Shown here: piece by piece, positions 1-12,273 of the stretch
Position numbering within the stretch: position 1 is the first letter of the stretch
How the letters are laid out: each line of letters begins with the position of its first letter
DNA from: Temnothorax longispinosus
Lineage: Eukaryota; Arthropoda; Insecta; Hymenoptera; Formicidae
Assembly: GCF_030848805.1 (NCBI RefSeq)
Contig: NC_092365.1
Coordinates: 5,332,001 to 5,396,000, forward strand
DNA: 64,000 bases
Direction: 5' to 3'
Position numbers and translations under genes: made by a program
Notes under the pieces: generated by a model
The model's database searches: none
Told to the model about the DNA's origin: nothing
The model's input: the letters and a program-made list of their open reading frames with translations, nothing else

Positions 1-1549
1 GTCGAAGAATAATTCACTGGTAAAGTGAAAACCGTTATCGAACAAAAAATATGTGATGAAGTTGTGAGATCTTTTTTTTTTCAAAACTCGGTTATTGAAT
101 CGCGAGAAAAAGGACTCAGGGTTTTCGTGGCAAACTTCATTTGAGTTCCTTATTTAATCATAATTACGAATAGGGTGGTACGAATATCAAATTGACTCTC
201 AAAATCTGGCAAATTGGTTCATATTTTATAACCAGATTTCTAGCTGAATTTCTTACCAGAGACGCGATTATAAATACGGATATAAATGCTATTTGAGGCT
301 GATTTAATTACAGTCTTAATTATCTATAACGTTCAAATCAGAAAATGAGATCGCAGTAATTTCAAATATCATAAAATTAATCCCTGCTTTAATTGAGTTA
401 TTTACATTTGTTTTAATTGTTATTAATTGTTATCATTATCGCGATATATTCTTCTTAGTCGTTTTTTATCGTGCCCGAGCGTTGTGATCCCTCGGGCTGA
501 TATCTGTGCGTCAGATAAATGAAATCTACAATTTAACGCCGATTCCGACCGGCAAACATAGAGAGGTTCTCATGGCAAGGGATAATCTCGGTGGGTTGCC
601 ATTGCCTTCCAAGAGGTACGGCAATCGAATAAAAGCCGACGATTTCGGTCGGATTTCAACTCGGATCCTCATTAGAGCAGCGCACATCTCATCTCTGCCC
701 CATCGCGATATTATCTCGTTAAAAAATACTTATTGTTATTAAGTTTTGAATTCTTACTTGATAAATTGGCATTTCTACCTGATAAATTAAAGAGTGAGTT
801 TATTATGAGTTTTGTCTTATTATTAGTTAATCTATTTCCCGTTATGAAATACATTTTATTTTGCAATTACAATTTAATAATCAGTTTTAATCACAGCGTT
901 TTAATATGTATCGATTGAATTTTTAAAGTAACCATCAATAACTGGAGAAATTGCGATTTTACAATAGCATCAAGAGTGTTTACTTTCGCTCGCTGGAATT
1001 GCGTAACAATATCACCACAAGTAAACCACATCGGTTGTGCAACCAGTTGCAGCTGTAGGAATTTTGAAATTGCGGCGTGCTCCGCGTAGCAGTGCGTCTA
1101 AATCTACATATAGCTACCCCTTATACGCTACCCTACATATACGCACGTAACTCGCGCAACTGCGGGAAATATTCAGGGAAAATCTCCGTGCGATAGTCGG
1201 GATTTTCTTCAAATTGTCGTCGCGTGGAATAAGAAGGCAAGAGAGAAAGAGAGAGAATTTCTCAAACCACTATATACTCGCCCAAACAGACTCGCGTCTC
1301 TAGACAAATGCCGCAAATGCGACACCGAGATAAACTAGAAAAATCGTGCAACTACGACCAGAAGATTGTATAAAAATAATTTGTCAGGATTGACGACGAT
1401 AATCCCGTTACAATCGATTTCACTTCGAAACCTTAAGCCGCATCAATTCGATTGATCTAAATCAGGGATCGCGATTTTAGTAAAACATCGACGAATCTTT
1501 CGGGCGATCCCGGACCCATGGTAGTCGCCGCGAGCTAACTATCGCGGGG

Positions 1550-2130
1550 AATGCGAGTTAGCTTCCGCCGGAATGTCGGGGTCCCGCCTGAGTCAGGTGC
1601 ATGCATCCAGCGCGTTGCGCATACGCGCATCTCCATGCACAGCACGCAGCACGGGGGGGGGAGACAGTGCGGGGGCCGGGGGCCCGCCTGCGGCGGTCAT
1701 CGCCGTGGAAATGGCCCTGGGTCGCCGCAAGGCAGCGGCGGGCACGTACGGGGCGGAGGGGGGGGAGTATTACGCACGCAACATTTACATGACAACCCCA
1801 ACGGTGCGCGCGGGCGGAACTATCGATCTGCGGTTTGACGCCTGAACTCGAGTGCCGCCCGGTGAATTAACCCCAAATTATAGAGCCCGACAATAACCCC
1901 GAGCGCGCGCGGATGTTGCACAGAGCGGCGTGGCCTGGGGCCTGGGGTCGAGTTGATTCGAGGCGGTTGTTTGCCCCTGCGGCGTAAATCAGAATATCCC
2001 CTTCCCCGTGCTCTCGCGCATCGCGCGTGCCACGCCCCGCATTCGCGGGCCCCGCGTTCCGTTCCGTTGCCCGTGAACTCGGAACCCCGTGCGTCGTCGT
2101 CACTTGTTGTCGACGACAAGCCCGACCGAC
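1550..2130. other. GC-rich, CpG-rich block with long G runs
   Basis: This block stands out from its AT-rich surroundings. It has G runs at 1653-1661, 1671-1675, 1678-1682 and 1758-1765, many CpGs and GCGC words. Several overlapping open frames on both strands reach 60-108 codons, none with a recognisable domain, as expected from GC-rich sequence poor in stop codons. It could be an intronic CpG island or regulatory region; there is no direct evidence for either. Confidence 0.5.
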
Positions 2131-2336
2131 CGACTTGCGTTTTCATCGGTCAATCTGTGTCGGTATACGTGACGTAAACCATAGATTTTCAGTGCTGGCG
2201 GTGAATATCGAAACGCAGCCTGGACATCCAGCAGTGAAAACAATTGGTTGATCAATTTTTCATCAATTTATTTTCCCTCTTCATTTTTCAAAAAAATATA
2301 TAGTATTTCTAAATATTTTACCTATAAAAATAGGTA

Positions 2337-2601
2337 CGCAGAAAAAAAAGAAGTGTTAAATCAACACTGATAGGCATACTTGTATATATGCAAAAATATT
2401 ATATTCTTCTTATGAGAATTTTAACTTTTTATTTCAACTTTTTTCTCTTAAATTATATGAAACTTTGTTTAATTATATAAATGACTTCATTCAAACACGT
2501 CTTCGTTCAATGCAATATAATCTCATTTCAAGATTATATATATTCTTGCGTATTATATACAAGCATATCAGTGTTGATTTGACACTTCTTTTTTTTCTGT
2601 G
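2337..2601. mobile_element. TA-flanked MITE with A-rich terminal repeats
   Basis: The left arm CGCAGAAAAAAAAGAAGTGT and the right arm, inverted, CACAGAAAAAAAAGAAGTGT begin a roughly 50-bp inverted repeat that continues through ATCAACACTGAT to a shared CTTGTATATA. TA flanks both ends (2335-2336 and 2602-2603). At 265 bp with an AT-rich core it is a non-autonomous element of probable Tc1/mariner type. Confidence 0.85.
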
Positions 2602-4455
2602 TATACCTTAATCCTCAGTAGTTCTAGTATCAACTTCTCACATGGAACGAAGGCACAAGCTTATATAACTTTGAAAGGGACAGCCTTGTAAAAGGTGTCA
2701 GCCTCAATTTCTCCACACGTGACAGTCTGACACGTCTTTCTATTCTGACGTACGCCTCGACCCCATTAATTTATGAAGACAGGACTGAACATATAGTAGC
2801 GTAAGACGACACAAAGTTAAGTACATAATTAATACACGTAATGATGATTACTGCCCTTCGTGACGCAATTCCGGACCTAATTCCATCAAGCAAAGATACG
2901 CGCGACCTACTTCCGGAAAGCTCTTCATTTTCGCTCGTTTATAACTCGAGAACTGTGTAGAGAGCCTTGACATTTTCATTAAAGGCTAATCAACTTCAAA
3001 GAACCTATCATTGAAATTAAGCTCGCGTTGCGAAGCTCTCGCTGCATCATCCTCTGCCGGCGGCGCTTCCATTTTTCTCGGCGCAACACGCCGGCTTCTC
3101 ATATCTCCGCGCTGTCAATATATACGCGCGAAACGTTTCCATTAGTTTTGGCGGGGTTATACGTCGATCGCTGTGTGTATCGCTTTCATGCGCGGCGAAT
3201 CGGTATAATCCTTGACAGATTTGCAGCGACAAGGACGGCCCGACAACGTCGATTCCGCTATCGACATCCGTTCGCGCGACTTTGTCGCGAGCGATTACTC
3301 CGGGCCGGGCTATTACACGGCCGGGCTTTGTGTAATTAATGCATGCAAACAACGCATGCTGCGTGCAAATTCATTGAGACCGATGATTCCGACGCACCTC
3401 TCATTATTTACCTCTGTGCCGATTCGACGGCGCGCTTTCAACAAAGTGGAAATTTGCCAGAATCCGGGGCCGGAAAATAATTTAACGCTCCGCGTGGCCG
3501 GCCTGGCTTCGTATTTAATATCGCGTTATCGTAAAATTCACGAGCGCGTAACGAGCGCAAAGTATCATTAAAATGTCGCCGATATAGAGGTGGCGTCAGA
3601 CTCCTGGTGTCAGTCAATTGGAAATAAAATTTAAAAAGTTGCTGCAGCTGTTTCTGACATTTGTTGCGCTCGTGAAAGAAATTAATTACGATACTAATAA
3701 GAAGACTTTCAACTGACGAAAATTACAACTGACGAAATCACGATTAAAGTAACGCAAGCAAGAAGTCGTTTTGAGTTATATCTGTACGACAGCTAAAGTT
3801 GCAATAAAATATATGTTATCCGCAAGGTGATTGCAGATAGGTGTAGATTCAGAGATTGTTTAGGAACGTGAGTGTTCTGTAGACATGCACAACACGATAT
3901 TCCGTTTCTCTAATCTAGTAAGACACAGGGCATCGCTATATATATAATCCAGGATTAGTTAACTCCCGACTATCGGTGCGCAACTTAACCCGAGACCCTA
4001 CATCAACGTCGCTTAGTACTAACCGCGATTTAAGGCCGCCTCCCACCGTTTGCGCCAGCCGCCTGGCGATCCAGAAAGAGACGGAAAATCGTTAAGTGAA
4101 ATTAATTAACCCAGATTGTCGACGCGCCGCAACGCTGCGGGAAAGCTAAGCGACGGTGCGCCTTGGGGGCACAACTACGATTCTTCATTATTATTATTAG
4201 TTTCTTTTAAGAGACACTAAAAGCGCCTCCACGAAGTTTCCGACCTTTTACGGACGGGGGAACCCGCTCACCCGCGCGATTTTACCCTTAATCGAATGGT
4301 GCGGCGGTTGGTACCGATTAGGGCGCGGAAGGCGATAAAGTGATGGAGTGGGTTCGATTCGATATAGTAGTCGATACGAAATTTCAGTTAAGCAGTCTAC
4401 CAAAGCTGGAAAAATGCCAGCGACCTAATCTTCGGTTTTTCATTTTTTTAATGTA

Positions 4456-4889
4456 CACTGTCGGAAAATTTGTGTTAAATATAACAAATCACATGTCCCA
4501 AACGGTCCACTCAAATTTTTGTGTTAATTTAACATAATTTAAATAGTAACACACCGATACTATGTTAAAATATTTCAACAGAAAGGAAATCTAGTTCTGA
4601 TCGTAATTAATTATGTGTACAATTAACATAACTTTTATGTTGAAGTTAAAATTATTGTAAGAATCAACACTCTTTTTCTGTAAATTTTAACACATTTAAT
4701 AAATACGTTCAAATTGTGTTACTTTAACATATTTTTTATATTATTTTAATAATTTTACATTTTTAATTTGTAAAGTTCAATTAACATAGTAGGCATATGT
4801 TAAATCTACACATGTATGTGTTGATTATTTTACACAAAAATTTTAACAAGGACCTTTTTTAACAAAACTACAAAAATTTTCCAACAGTG
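4456..4889. mobile_element. TA-flanked CACTGT MITE
   Basis: The ends are CACTGTCGGAAAATTTGTG and, inverted, CACTGTTGGAAAATTTTTG. TA flanks both sides (4454-4455 and 4890-4891). The interior is rich in TAACA/TGTTA words on both strands, giving internal self-complementarity. Length is 434 bp and no coding frame of note is present. The CACTG end is shared with the elements at 5050, 13504 and 32298. Confidence 0.85.
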
Positions 4890-4917
4890 TACCCTTATGG
4901 TTTAAGATCATTTTTTT

Positions 4918-5046
4918 TCGAATAGTTAAAATATAATATATAAAATAATATGTATTATAATATGTATATATTACATATAACATTGTATTTATATATTATA
5001 TATTCATATATGTAATATAAAATATATGAATATATAATTTTCAAAA
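4918..5046. repeat. AT-only palindromic stretch between two MITEs
   Basis: This stretch is almost pure A/T with interleaved palindromic words (ATATATGAATATATA, TGTATATATTACATATA). It may be part of a decayed element or a simple AT expansion. It lies exactly between the MITEs at 4456-4889 and 5050-5284. Confidence 0.5.
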
Positions 5047-5049
5047 TTA

Positions 5050-5284
5050 CACTGCAAATCCAAGTGTGTTATTTTAGTCGAAGATCTTCTTACACATTTC
5101 TTGCGTTTTAATTTAAATCACGGTTATTTAACACGATTGAACGTATTAACTTACAATTTAATATGATTAAACGTGTTGAATGACGTAATTTAACACATGA
5201 AGAAAAACGTAAAAAGAGCTTCTGTCTAATGTGTCATTTTTAGACGTTTATGTGTGTAAAAATAACACACTTGGATTTGGAGTG
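5050..5284. mobile_element. TA-flanked CACTG MITE
   Basis: The left end CACTGCAAATCCAAGTGTGT and the right end, inverted, CACTCCAAATCCAAGTGTGT match at all but one position, and the match continues into TATTTT. TA flanks are at 5048-5049 and 5285-5286. It is 235 bp with no coding capacity, in the same cluster as the element at 4456-4889. Confidence 0.88.
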
Positions 5285-5425
5285 TAGTGTTAAAAATCGA
5301 GCTGCAATAATCTCGAAAAACATCTTTCTTATTTTACTTGCTCATTTACTTTCATTATTGTACCTATGTGAAGCAAACAAACGTCGACCTATAATGTATG
5401 AAGCGTGAAAATGAAACTGGCAGCA

Positions 5426-5516
5426 ATCCCAGATAGCACAGTTGATCTTTATGAATTCATAAAGATCAGATTCAGATCTTTTTGAATTCATAAAGATCAG
5501 CTGTGCTATCTGGGAT
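5426..5516. repeat. 91-bp foldback with a near-perfect inverted repeat
   Basis: The left arm begins ATCCCAGATAGCACAG and is repeated inverted at the right end (CTGTGCTATCTGGGAT). Inside, TTGATCTTTATGAATTCATA and its continuation at about 5443-5468 form a 26-bp palindrome of their own, with a second, slightly altered copy following. It probably derives from a small foldback transposon. No target duplication is clear. Confidence 0.8.
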
Positions 5517-7070
5517 GACACAATCTCTAATTTATGTAAACGCGAGCACGCGTTCGATTCCGTACAAGATCGATCGTTCGAAATTACAATCGCGGGAGGA
5601 ACTATACCGCTCTTACGAGGCGATGCTGATTCGGTTACGATTCTCATTTGGCTCGCGTTCAAAAGTGCCTATTTCGTCGCGAATCAGCAGTTTCCCGCGT
5701 AATTTTGCTGGTCCGTTCCATTGTGATCCCTTTGTTCGATCGAACGAAAATCGTGAAAATACCGAGGATTCTATTCCCTTTGCGTATCGTGGTTTTTCCT
5801 ACCTAGCCCCATCAGCCTTCTCAGTTCTACGCACGGTTTACGATCGTTATGGAACATCGCTTCTTTGATTCTCTCCTTTTGTTAACGTATATAAGAGGAT
5901 TTACCGGGCCGTCCAATTATTCCGTATTTCGCGTCGTGACGACGACAACGATGATGATGACATACACGTTACACTGGCAAATCGCATTAAACGCACTCAT
6001 AAATTGCTCAAAAAAGTATCGCGCACGGTAATGGCGATGGTTCTCTCACGTGAAACGAGCAAGTCGCGCGAAAGTCGTGCGTTTCGCAACTCGAGTAAAT
6101 GCGTATGAATAGATATACGGCACTTTCGAATATATTAATATCGCGCGAAAGAGTCGCGACTTACCTCGCAAATTCATATCGCATCTGAAATAAATTATTT
6201 CCTCTTTTTGCGGGGGAGGGGGGAGAAAAAGTCGAAAAATGCCGGGTGCGCTGCCGTTGCTGCTGTTGGCGATTTAAAGCACGATTCCCTCGTTTCATTG
6301 CGCCGCGTCCCACTTTTCGAATGCCCGCCGGCAACTTTTTCGCCCGGATATCGTTTAATTGCGATAAAAACGATCAGTGGAATTTTCATATGTTCCATTT
6401 CCGAAAAGGTCGAGGTATTTCCGGAATTTCGTTTTCGAGCATTCTATATATAGGATGTGACGCTCTAATTATTAAACGCATTGTGAAAAAATAGCCGGAT
6501 TTGGATGGACCGCTCGAGTTAACGTGTAACCTATCCTACTGTGCGTTAAAGGAAGTCGTGAGGAAAGCTGAAGAAACGTTAATATATAACATCCCCTCAA
6601 AACTTGTCGTCGATTACAGTAAGATATTCACTTTAACATAAAAGATTTATAATTCATTGAAGAAGTTTTGACGCGTTTGCTTTCAACTTTTCTCTCCTCC
6701 TTTTCATTCAGAATTTAAGAAGCATAAATAAAGAATTTCGAGCGCCGGTGGATAAAGTCTTCGAGATTTGCGGGGGTAGACCTCTGCATTTTTTAATAAA
6801 AAAAATTCTTGATTCTACGGTTGTGTTCCGAGTCCCTTCGAATATCCGCGACCCGGCTTTTTACATCAGCCGAGTGTCTTCATTTATAATCTGTTTAATC
6901 CAAACGAGACAAAGACGGCGGGGACTAATGTGCAGGTCCGAGAGCACGCATTCATTTTCGCTCGCTTCGCGCGCGCAGGCATCTTAAGACGGTCGAGAAA
7001 GCGACAGCGGTCGTTTAAGGTAATGGATTATGTCGCGCGAAAACGCCCGCCCGTCGTCTCAACCGTTTTA

Positions 7071-7080
7071 AAGACGACAA

Positions 7081-7118
<38 letters not shown>
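7071..7118. repeat. GAC/ACG trinucleotide microsatellite
   Basis: An almost pure run of ACG triplets, including one TGACGACG interruption at the start. Open frames through it (poly-Thr on plus, poly-Ser or poly-Val on minus) are artefacts. Confidence 0.9.
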
Positions 7119-7119
<1 letters not shown>

Positions 7120-8363
7120 AATATTCGTCCGGTCGCCATTCGTTTCCGCTCGCGCGATACTCGCTCCCCTTCTTTTCACCGGCCATCCTCCTTCCAATCT
7201 CTCTCCGGTCGACCAACCCCCCTGACTAAGACAAATAGCGCGTATTTATTTCGCGGCACGCCGGCTAGTGGATTTCTCCTTTCTCCATTATGCATCGCCC
7301 TCGTTAAGCATTTCTCCGCTTTTTCCTTCTCTTTCATCTCCCTTTTTGTCCCGAGGTTCGCCCGACCGCGTTTCTCCGTTTACCCCGTCGATCTCATGCC
7401 ACGATCGGGTTTTCCTGGCTTGCGCCCTTATTTTTCCTTCGTCGATCCATATATCGACACAACACGTCGATTCGCGAGAACGTTCGAATGATTGCACATA
7501 CTGAACAAGTAAAGGACTCGACAACGGAAACGGAGAAAGGAACGATATACATTCCCTAAGAATTCTTGTCTCCAAATAACATTATTAATCCCATTAATTT
7601 ATCTAACGTTTATCAATTTTTCTATAATTTTAACGTCCTTTATATTTTTAATGATTCTAATTCAAGGACTTTTTGTTGAATATTCTAAACAATCTATTGA
7701 TTGAAAAATTTAATTTTTATACAAAAATATTTCTTTTCACGATAAATGATATTCTTTTCGCAACTATAAGCTTAGTTAGCATAAAAGAATAAGAGAAATA
7801 ATTAATGTAAATTATAATAAATTAATAACTTATCCTTTAGCTGTGACTTTGACATAAGTTGACTAATTATTATCCTTCCATACTTTTCATCGTATTCGCG
7901 GGTAATTGAATAATAATAGCTCGATAATAGCGCGGTGAATGAACGTCGTCCATAATTAAAAATACGCCGTCATTTAGTAGCATAATAAGACGGCTTTCGG
8001 ACAGTGTATCTATATGTATTCAATGGAACTATACTTTATAAAGCGGCCGGTAAAAGGTCGCAAAAAGAGGATGAGAGGAGACAAAACTTTGGCAATAGAG
8101 TTTTCCACCGTCGGTTAATGGTGTACCGGTAATAGCCTTAATTTAGCCTTATTATTTCCTGGAGGGAACTTTCACAAAACTTCGCCAAAGTTGCGCGGTA
8201 TAGCGCTCGCTCGCATTCACGCTAATCCATTCCGACTTTCGCGTATAGTACTTTAAATATAATACTACTACAATATCTCGAGTATATTCTGACTTCTTTG
8301 TCTCAAAAGCAGAGATTAGAAGAAGATTATTAGAAGAAAAATGTAAACAGTTGAATCGCATCT

Positions 8364-8625
8364 GTGTACACAATCAAGGCATCTTAATTATTTAATTAAC
8401 AAAGATTAATTTCCTTAAACACGCCAATTTAAAGTCTTAGTATTTAATACATGTTACTTAGTTTGACTTGACAAAAATGTATTACGAATATCATCCGTGT
8501 ACACAATCAAGGTATCTTAATCATTTAATTAACAAAGATTAATTTCCTTAAGCACGCCAATTTAAAGTCTTAGTATTTAATACATGTTACTTAGTTTGAC
8601 TTGGTAAAAATGTATTACAAATATT
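8364..8625. repeat. Two-copy 133-bp tandem duplication
   Basis: The unit starting GTGTACACAATCAAGG at 8364 recurs at 8497 with only a handful of substitutions through GTTTGACTTG and AAAATGTATTAC. The high identity points to a recent duplication. It lies 170 bp downstream of the Ig4 donor in transcript order. Confidence 0.92.
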
Positions 8626-8798
8626 TATCATACTTTATCTTGCGATTAATATTCAATTAATTTACTGCGACTTATTAAGCACGATCTATATCCTTTTTAA
8701 CGTAAATCGTCCAATGAAGGATTATATATAGTGATTTAATATTAAATCGAGGGACATAAGGGTAATGCGTGAAAAATAATGAATCGAATGAGTTTTAC

Positions 8799-9048
8799 CT
8801 CCCAAACGTAATTCGGCCGTGGCCTGCACCATTTCGTAGTCATTTTTGGCGAAGCACTGGTACATCCCTTTGTCGTCTCTCACGATAGAAGATATACGCA
8901 ACGTCGAGCCGTCGTTACCCGTGACTTTGCTCCTACCCGATGATCCCTCACGCACAGGAAGACCGTCCTTCGCCCATGAGATCACCGGATGTGGCTGACC
9001 GGTGACGGAGCACTGAAATTCCGCGTCCTTCCCCAGGTCTACGGTCAC
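8799..9048 (-). CDS. Dscam-like: Dscam-family cell adhesion molecule, exon encoding Ig domain 4
   Basis: The exon begins in phase 0 with VTVDLGKDAEF and continues the Ig4 domain started in the previous exon. The cysteines are in EFQCSVTG and MYQCFAKN, the tryptophan is in ISWAKDG, and the DDKGMYQC strand-F motif is present. The domain closes with ATAELRLGG, matching the QATAELQLG end of Dscam Ig4. The acceptor is GTGTTTCTAG (TAG at 9051-9049) and the donor is GGAG|GTAAAA (GT at 8798-8797). Length is 250 bp, leaving in phase 1. It is the last coding exon recognised in the window; the Ig5 exon should lie beyond position 1 on the low-coordinate side. Confidence 0.94.
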
Positions 9049-10254
9049 CTAGAAACACGAGAAACATATATGGATTAATACCACGCGACACACAATGCGA
9101 CGAAATGTAATATAATATTTGACTATAATCTGCGGTACAACAGAAATATGATATTCGGAACGTAATATAATATTTACGATTTAAAGTTCGTTATACGTGT
9201 TACACGTGTGTGTGTAACGTGTGTGTAATATATTAAATGTGCTGATGGCATTGTAAATAAACTGAAATAAACGTTAAATCATACTTCATTGTGCGAATTG
9301 CAACTGCAAAGTTTTAATTTTCAAAAATAAAATCGCGAAACCTATAACAAAAACCATAATATTCTGTTTGGGTATCCCGAACTCTGTGGCAGGATGAAAA
9401 AACTTTTAATCATCAATTATTCACTCCTCATGCAATTAAAAAATTAACGCAAATGCAATCTCGATGCGGACTCGCGCGTCTCCGGTACATCGAAATGCGT
9501 ACGTGCCGATGAGGAGAACGCGAGGACACAGTCGCGTCGTATATTGAATTAGAAATTGGACGAACGCGCTCGTACAATTAACCCAAGTGGCCCGATGGAA
9601 TTTCCAATCTCGCATTCGGAAAGCTAATTTAATCACGCGCCCTTTGACCGTCGCGCTCCTCTCCTTTAAAAGTATATCAACGTAATTGAGATGCAAATTA
9701 ATGAAAAATCTGGCTTTTACGGCTTTTGAACAGTGCAGCAGAGTTTGTTTCCAATTTAAAAATGACATAGCAACAAAAAATTCAGTGTACATTATTCTTC
9801 AATATTCCGTCATATTCTCAATATAATTTAAAAAAATCATCGTTTATAGAAAATTAATTTTTTGTATCCCGTATATTTCGATTATTATATTATACATTAT
9901 TTAAAATATAATATACTTTTAAACCTATTCTAAAATCAATTCAAATCGCTGTGATCCCGTTGGCATAGCCGATATTAATCGCGACAACGATCGCCCGAGA
10001 TCGACGTTCTACGTTTAATTGAAGTCTTCCTGGGATAGGTAGGTATACGTAGATGAGACCCCGTGTACCGTCAGACAAGGATACGCGCCAGGAATTCGCG
10101 GAATAATATAGGGTGATCCATTAAATCGGCCTCCCGCCGGAATTTCCATATCCATCTTGAGCCGCTTAACTTGACGGCGATCGAACGCAGATAGGATCCT
10201 TTGATCCGGAGTGGAATCGGTCTTGCGCATTATTAAGGACGCTCGTTTACTCCA

Positions 10255-10335
10255 AGGGGAGGAGGGGCGGAGGGGAGAGGGACACGCAGGAGTAGAGACA
10301 AAAGGGTGAAGAGGGGAAGGGGGTGGGGATAAACC
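10255..10335. other. G-rich purine segment
   Basis: Many GGGG and GGGGA runs on the plus strand (GGGGAGGAGGGGCGGAGGGG and similar). It is C/U-rich in the transcript. It has quadruplex potential; no function can be assigned. Confidence 0.5.
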
Positions 10336-11233
10336 GAGGAGAGGGCCACGAACAGCGCATTTCGATTATGCGGCGTGCATGTTCGAGCGCGTGCATACGT
10401 GTGCACGGCTGGGATGCCGCATCGCGATGCTCGCTGCATCACGGCTGCGAATTCCGCAAGCACTCCGACCAAGAATTCGCGAACGAGCAGCACTTCCCAG
10501 CAGCCATTCGACGCGCTCGCTCGATCTCTCGACGAGCAAAAAGCCCACCTTCGCATGCACCGCGATAAGCGGACAGCCCCAGAGAGAATCAACTGATGGT
10601 TTTAAACCTGATGATCGCCGCATATCGGTTGCGTAGATCGGGAATGCGCGGATCACGGAACCACATCGGCTTTCACAAAGTTAAGCTTTGATAAAATTAA
10701 TTTTCTCCCTGCAGTGTGAACGTGCATTTAACGCGACACACCTGGCACGATGCTACACAAATAGCATGCACAAAAAGCAGTTTTATAAAATAATAAAAGA
10801 TAAATCGTTAATATCTCATTTATAACATGCTTTTTATGTACAAATGAAATAATATCTTCCATTATTTCCCATATTATAAAATTCTATGTATTTATATTTT
10901 AATGTTAATATTAAATGACTTTTAATATTATAATTAATATTTTATAATTAATATTTTTATTTTGTAATTAATATTAAATAGATTTTCTCTTAATAATAAC
11001 GAATATTTTCAAGATTTATGGATAATTATGAGGAATAAAATTAATTAACTTTAGGAACATACTGGCATTAGTTGCTTTCTGCTCGCATGCAGAAATCCAG
11101 AAACGCAACAATCACGCGATTCGAGAAATGACTTTTATTCGTCGAAACGACCGCGACCGTTAAATGCCGTTAAGAGGATCGCGCTTCAGCCGCCTTTGTT
11201 CGCGAGTCCAAGGAAAAACTTTCTTTCGAATCA

Positions 11234-11259
11234 TCTCTCTCTCTCTCTCTCTCTCTCTC
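11234..11259. repeat. CT dinucleotide microsatellite
   Basis: Thirteen uninterrupted CT units. Confidence 0.9.
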
Positions 11260-11941
11260 GCTGCGACTTTTAAATATCTTTTGATACGGCCCTCGCCCTC
11301 GGAAAAGCGCGCCGAGGGAAACTCAGGAAGGAAGAAAGGGATAAAACCGCGGTTGCAATGGTTCCTTTAAAGGTGCTCGAAGGGAGATTCATAAAACGAG
11401 CTAAGACGAACTCGGTTTCCGTCCTCCCCCCCCGTCTCACGCCCCTCACCCCACGCGTCAACTTTCTTTGTGGTCTGTCTCTCCCTTTACGGTTTGCGCG
11501 TAAGTATATTTACAACACGCGGAGACGCTTTGTTTCAAGGTAACAATAAACGCATACACGTGCGACGTACATGAAATTTTCTTTGAAAACGCCCGTTGCG
11601 CGTTTATTACGTGTTTTTTTCAAGAGGGGGGGGGGAAACGCGGGACAAATAAAAGCCCTGCTGCTAAACAAGGACGAGGGTGTATTAAATTTGTTTCATT
11701 CGTGACAAGCTTCTAAAATAATAAAGAGACAAAGAAAGCGATGTAGTCTATCAAATATTGTAAGGTAAAAAATTGAAATGACGATTACAATTTTATTTTC
11801 TGAAATAAATACGGATGATAAATTCTATTAGTATACCTGCAAAGCATTCATAAAAGTACATTTGTCATTAAGTTACTTTAGAAGTATTCCTGTATTTAAA
11901 GCAAGTACGTTAAGACGTTACTTTAGACGTTAGACGTTAAG

Positions 11942-11968
11942 TTACTTTAGAAGTTACTTCTAAAGTAA
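11942..11968. repeat. Perfect 12-bp hairpin
   Basis: TTACTTTAGAAG is followed by a TTA loop and its exact inverse CTTCTAAAGTAA. The same AAGTTACTTTAGAAGT word occurs directly repeated at about 11871, and GACGTTA words lie between them. Confidence 0.8.
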
Positions 11969-12273
11969 CGTCACCGAAATTCTTGAATATTTTTGTAAAA
12001 TCTCGTGGATTAAACATCGGAAAACGCATCGAAACTTGTTGGTGTCTAATGAAACGCGCAAGTTTCGGGTTCGTATGTTCGATTAATCCGGAAATACCAA
12101 ACGGTAGAAATAACTTGACAGAGATTCGCCGAAAAGCCTGCTATTATTAACTCCGTCGTAACGCCGGATACTCTGCGCTACGCATGACAAAAAGCTGCGG
12201 TTTCCGCCAATAAAGTACGAAGGGGGTTCGACGCGTTAATGGAACGAAATTGCGGAGGCGAAAGACAGCCGAC

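Larger units (their letters stand above)
1..8798 (-). other. Intron downstream of the Ig4 exon, no further exon recognised
   Basis: These bases follow the Ig4 donor. The next expected exon (Ig5) was not found, so it should lie beyond the window. Contents are a GC-rich G-run block at 1550-2130, a MITE at 2337-2601, a cluster of two MITEs and an AT palindromic stretch at 4456-5284, a 91-bp foldback at 5426-5516, a GAC trinucleotide tract at 7071-7118 and a 133-bp tandem duplication at 8364-8625. The remaining sequence (for example 1-1549, 2605-4450, 5520-7070 and 7120-8360) shows nothing I can name. Confidence 0.75.

Noticed and set aside
6930..7229. Poly-Thr, poly-Ser and poly-Val open frames
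   Set aside because: They are translations of the GAC trinucleotide tract in different frames.
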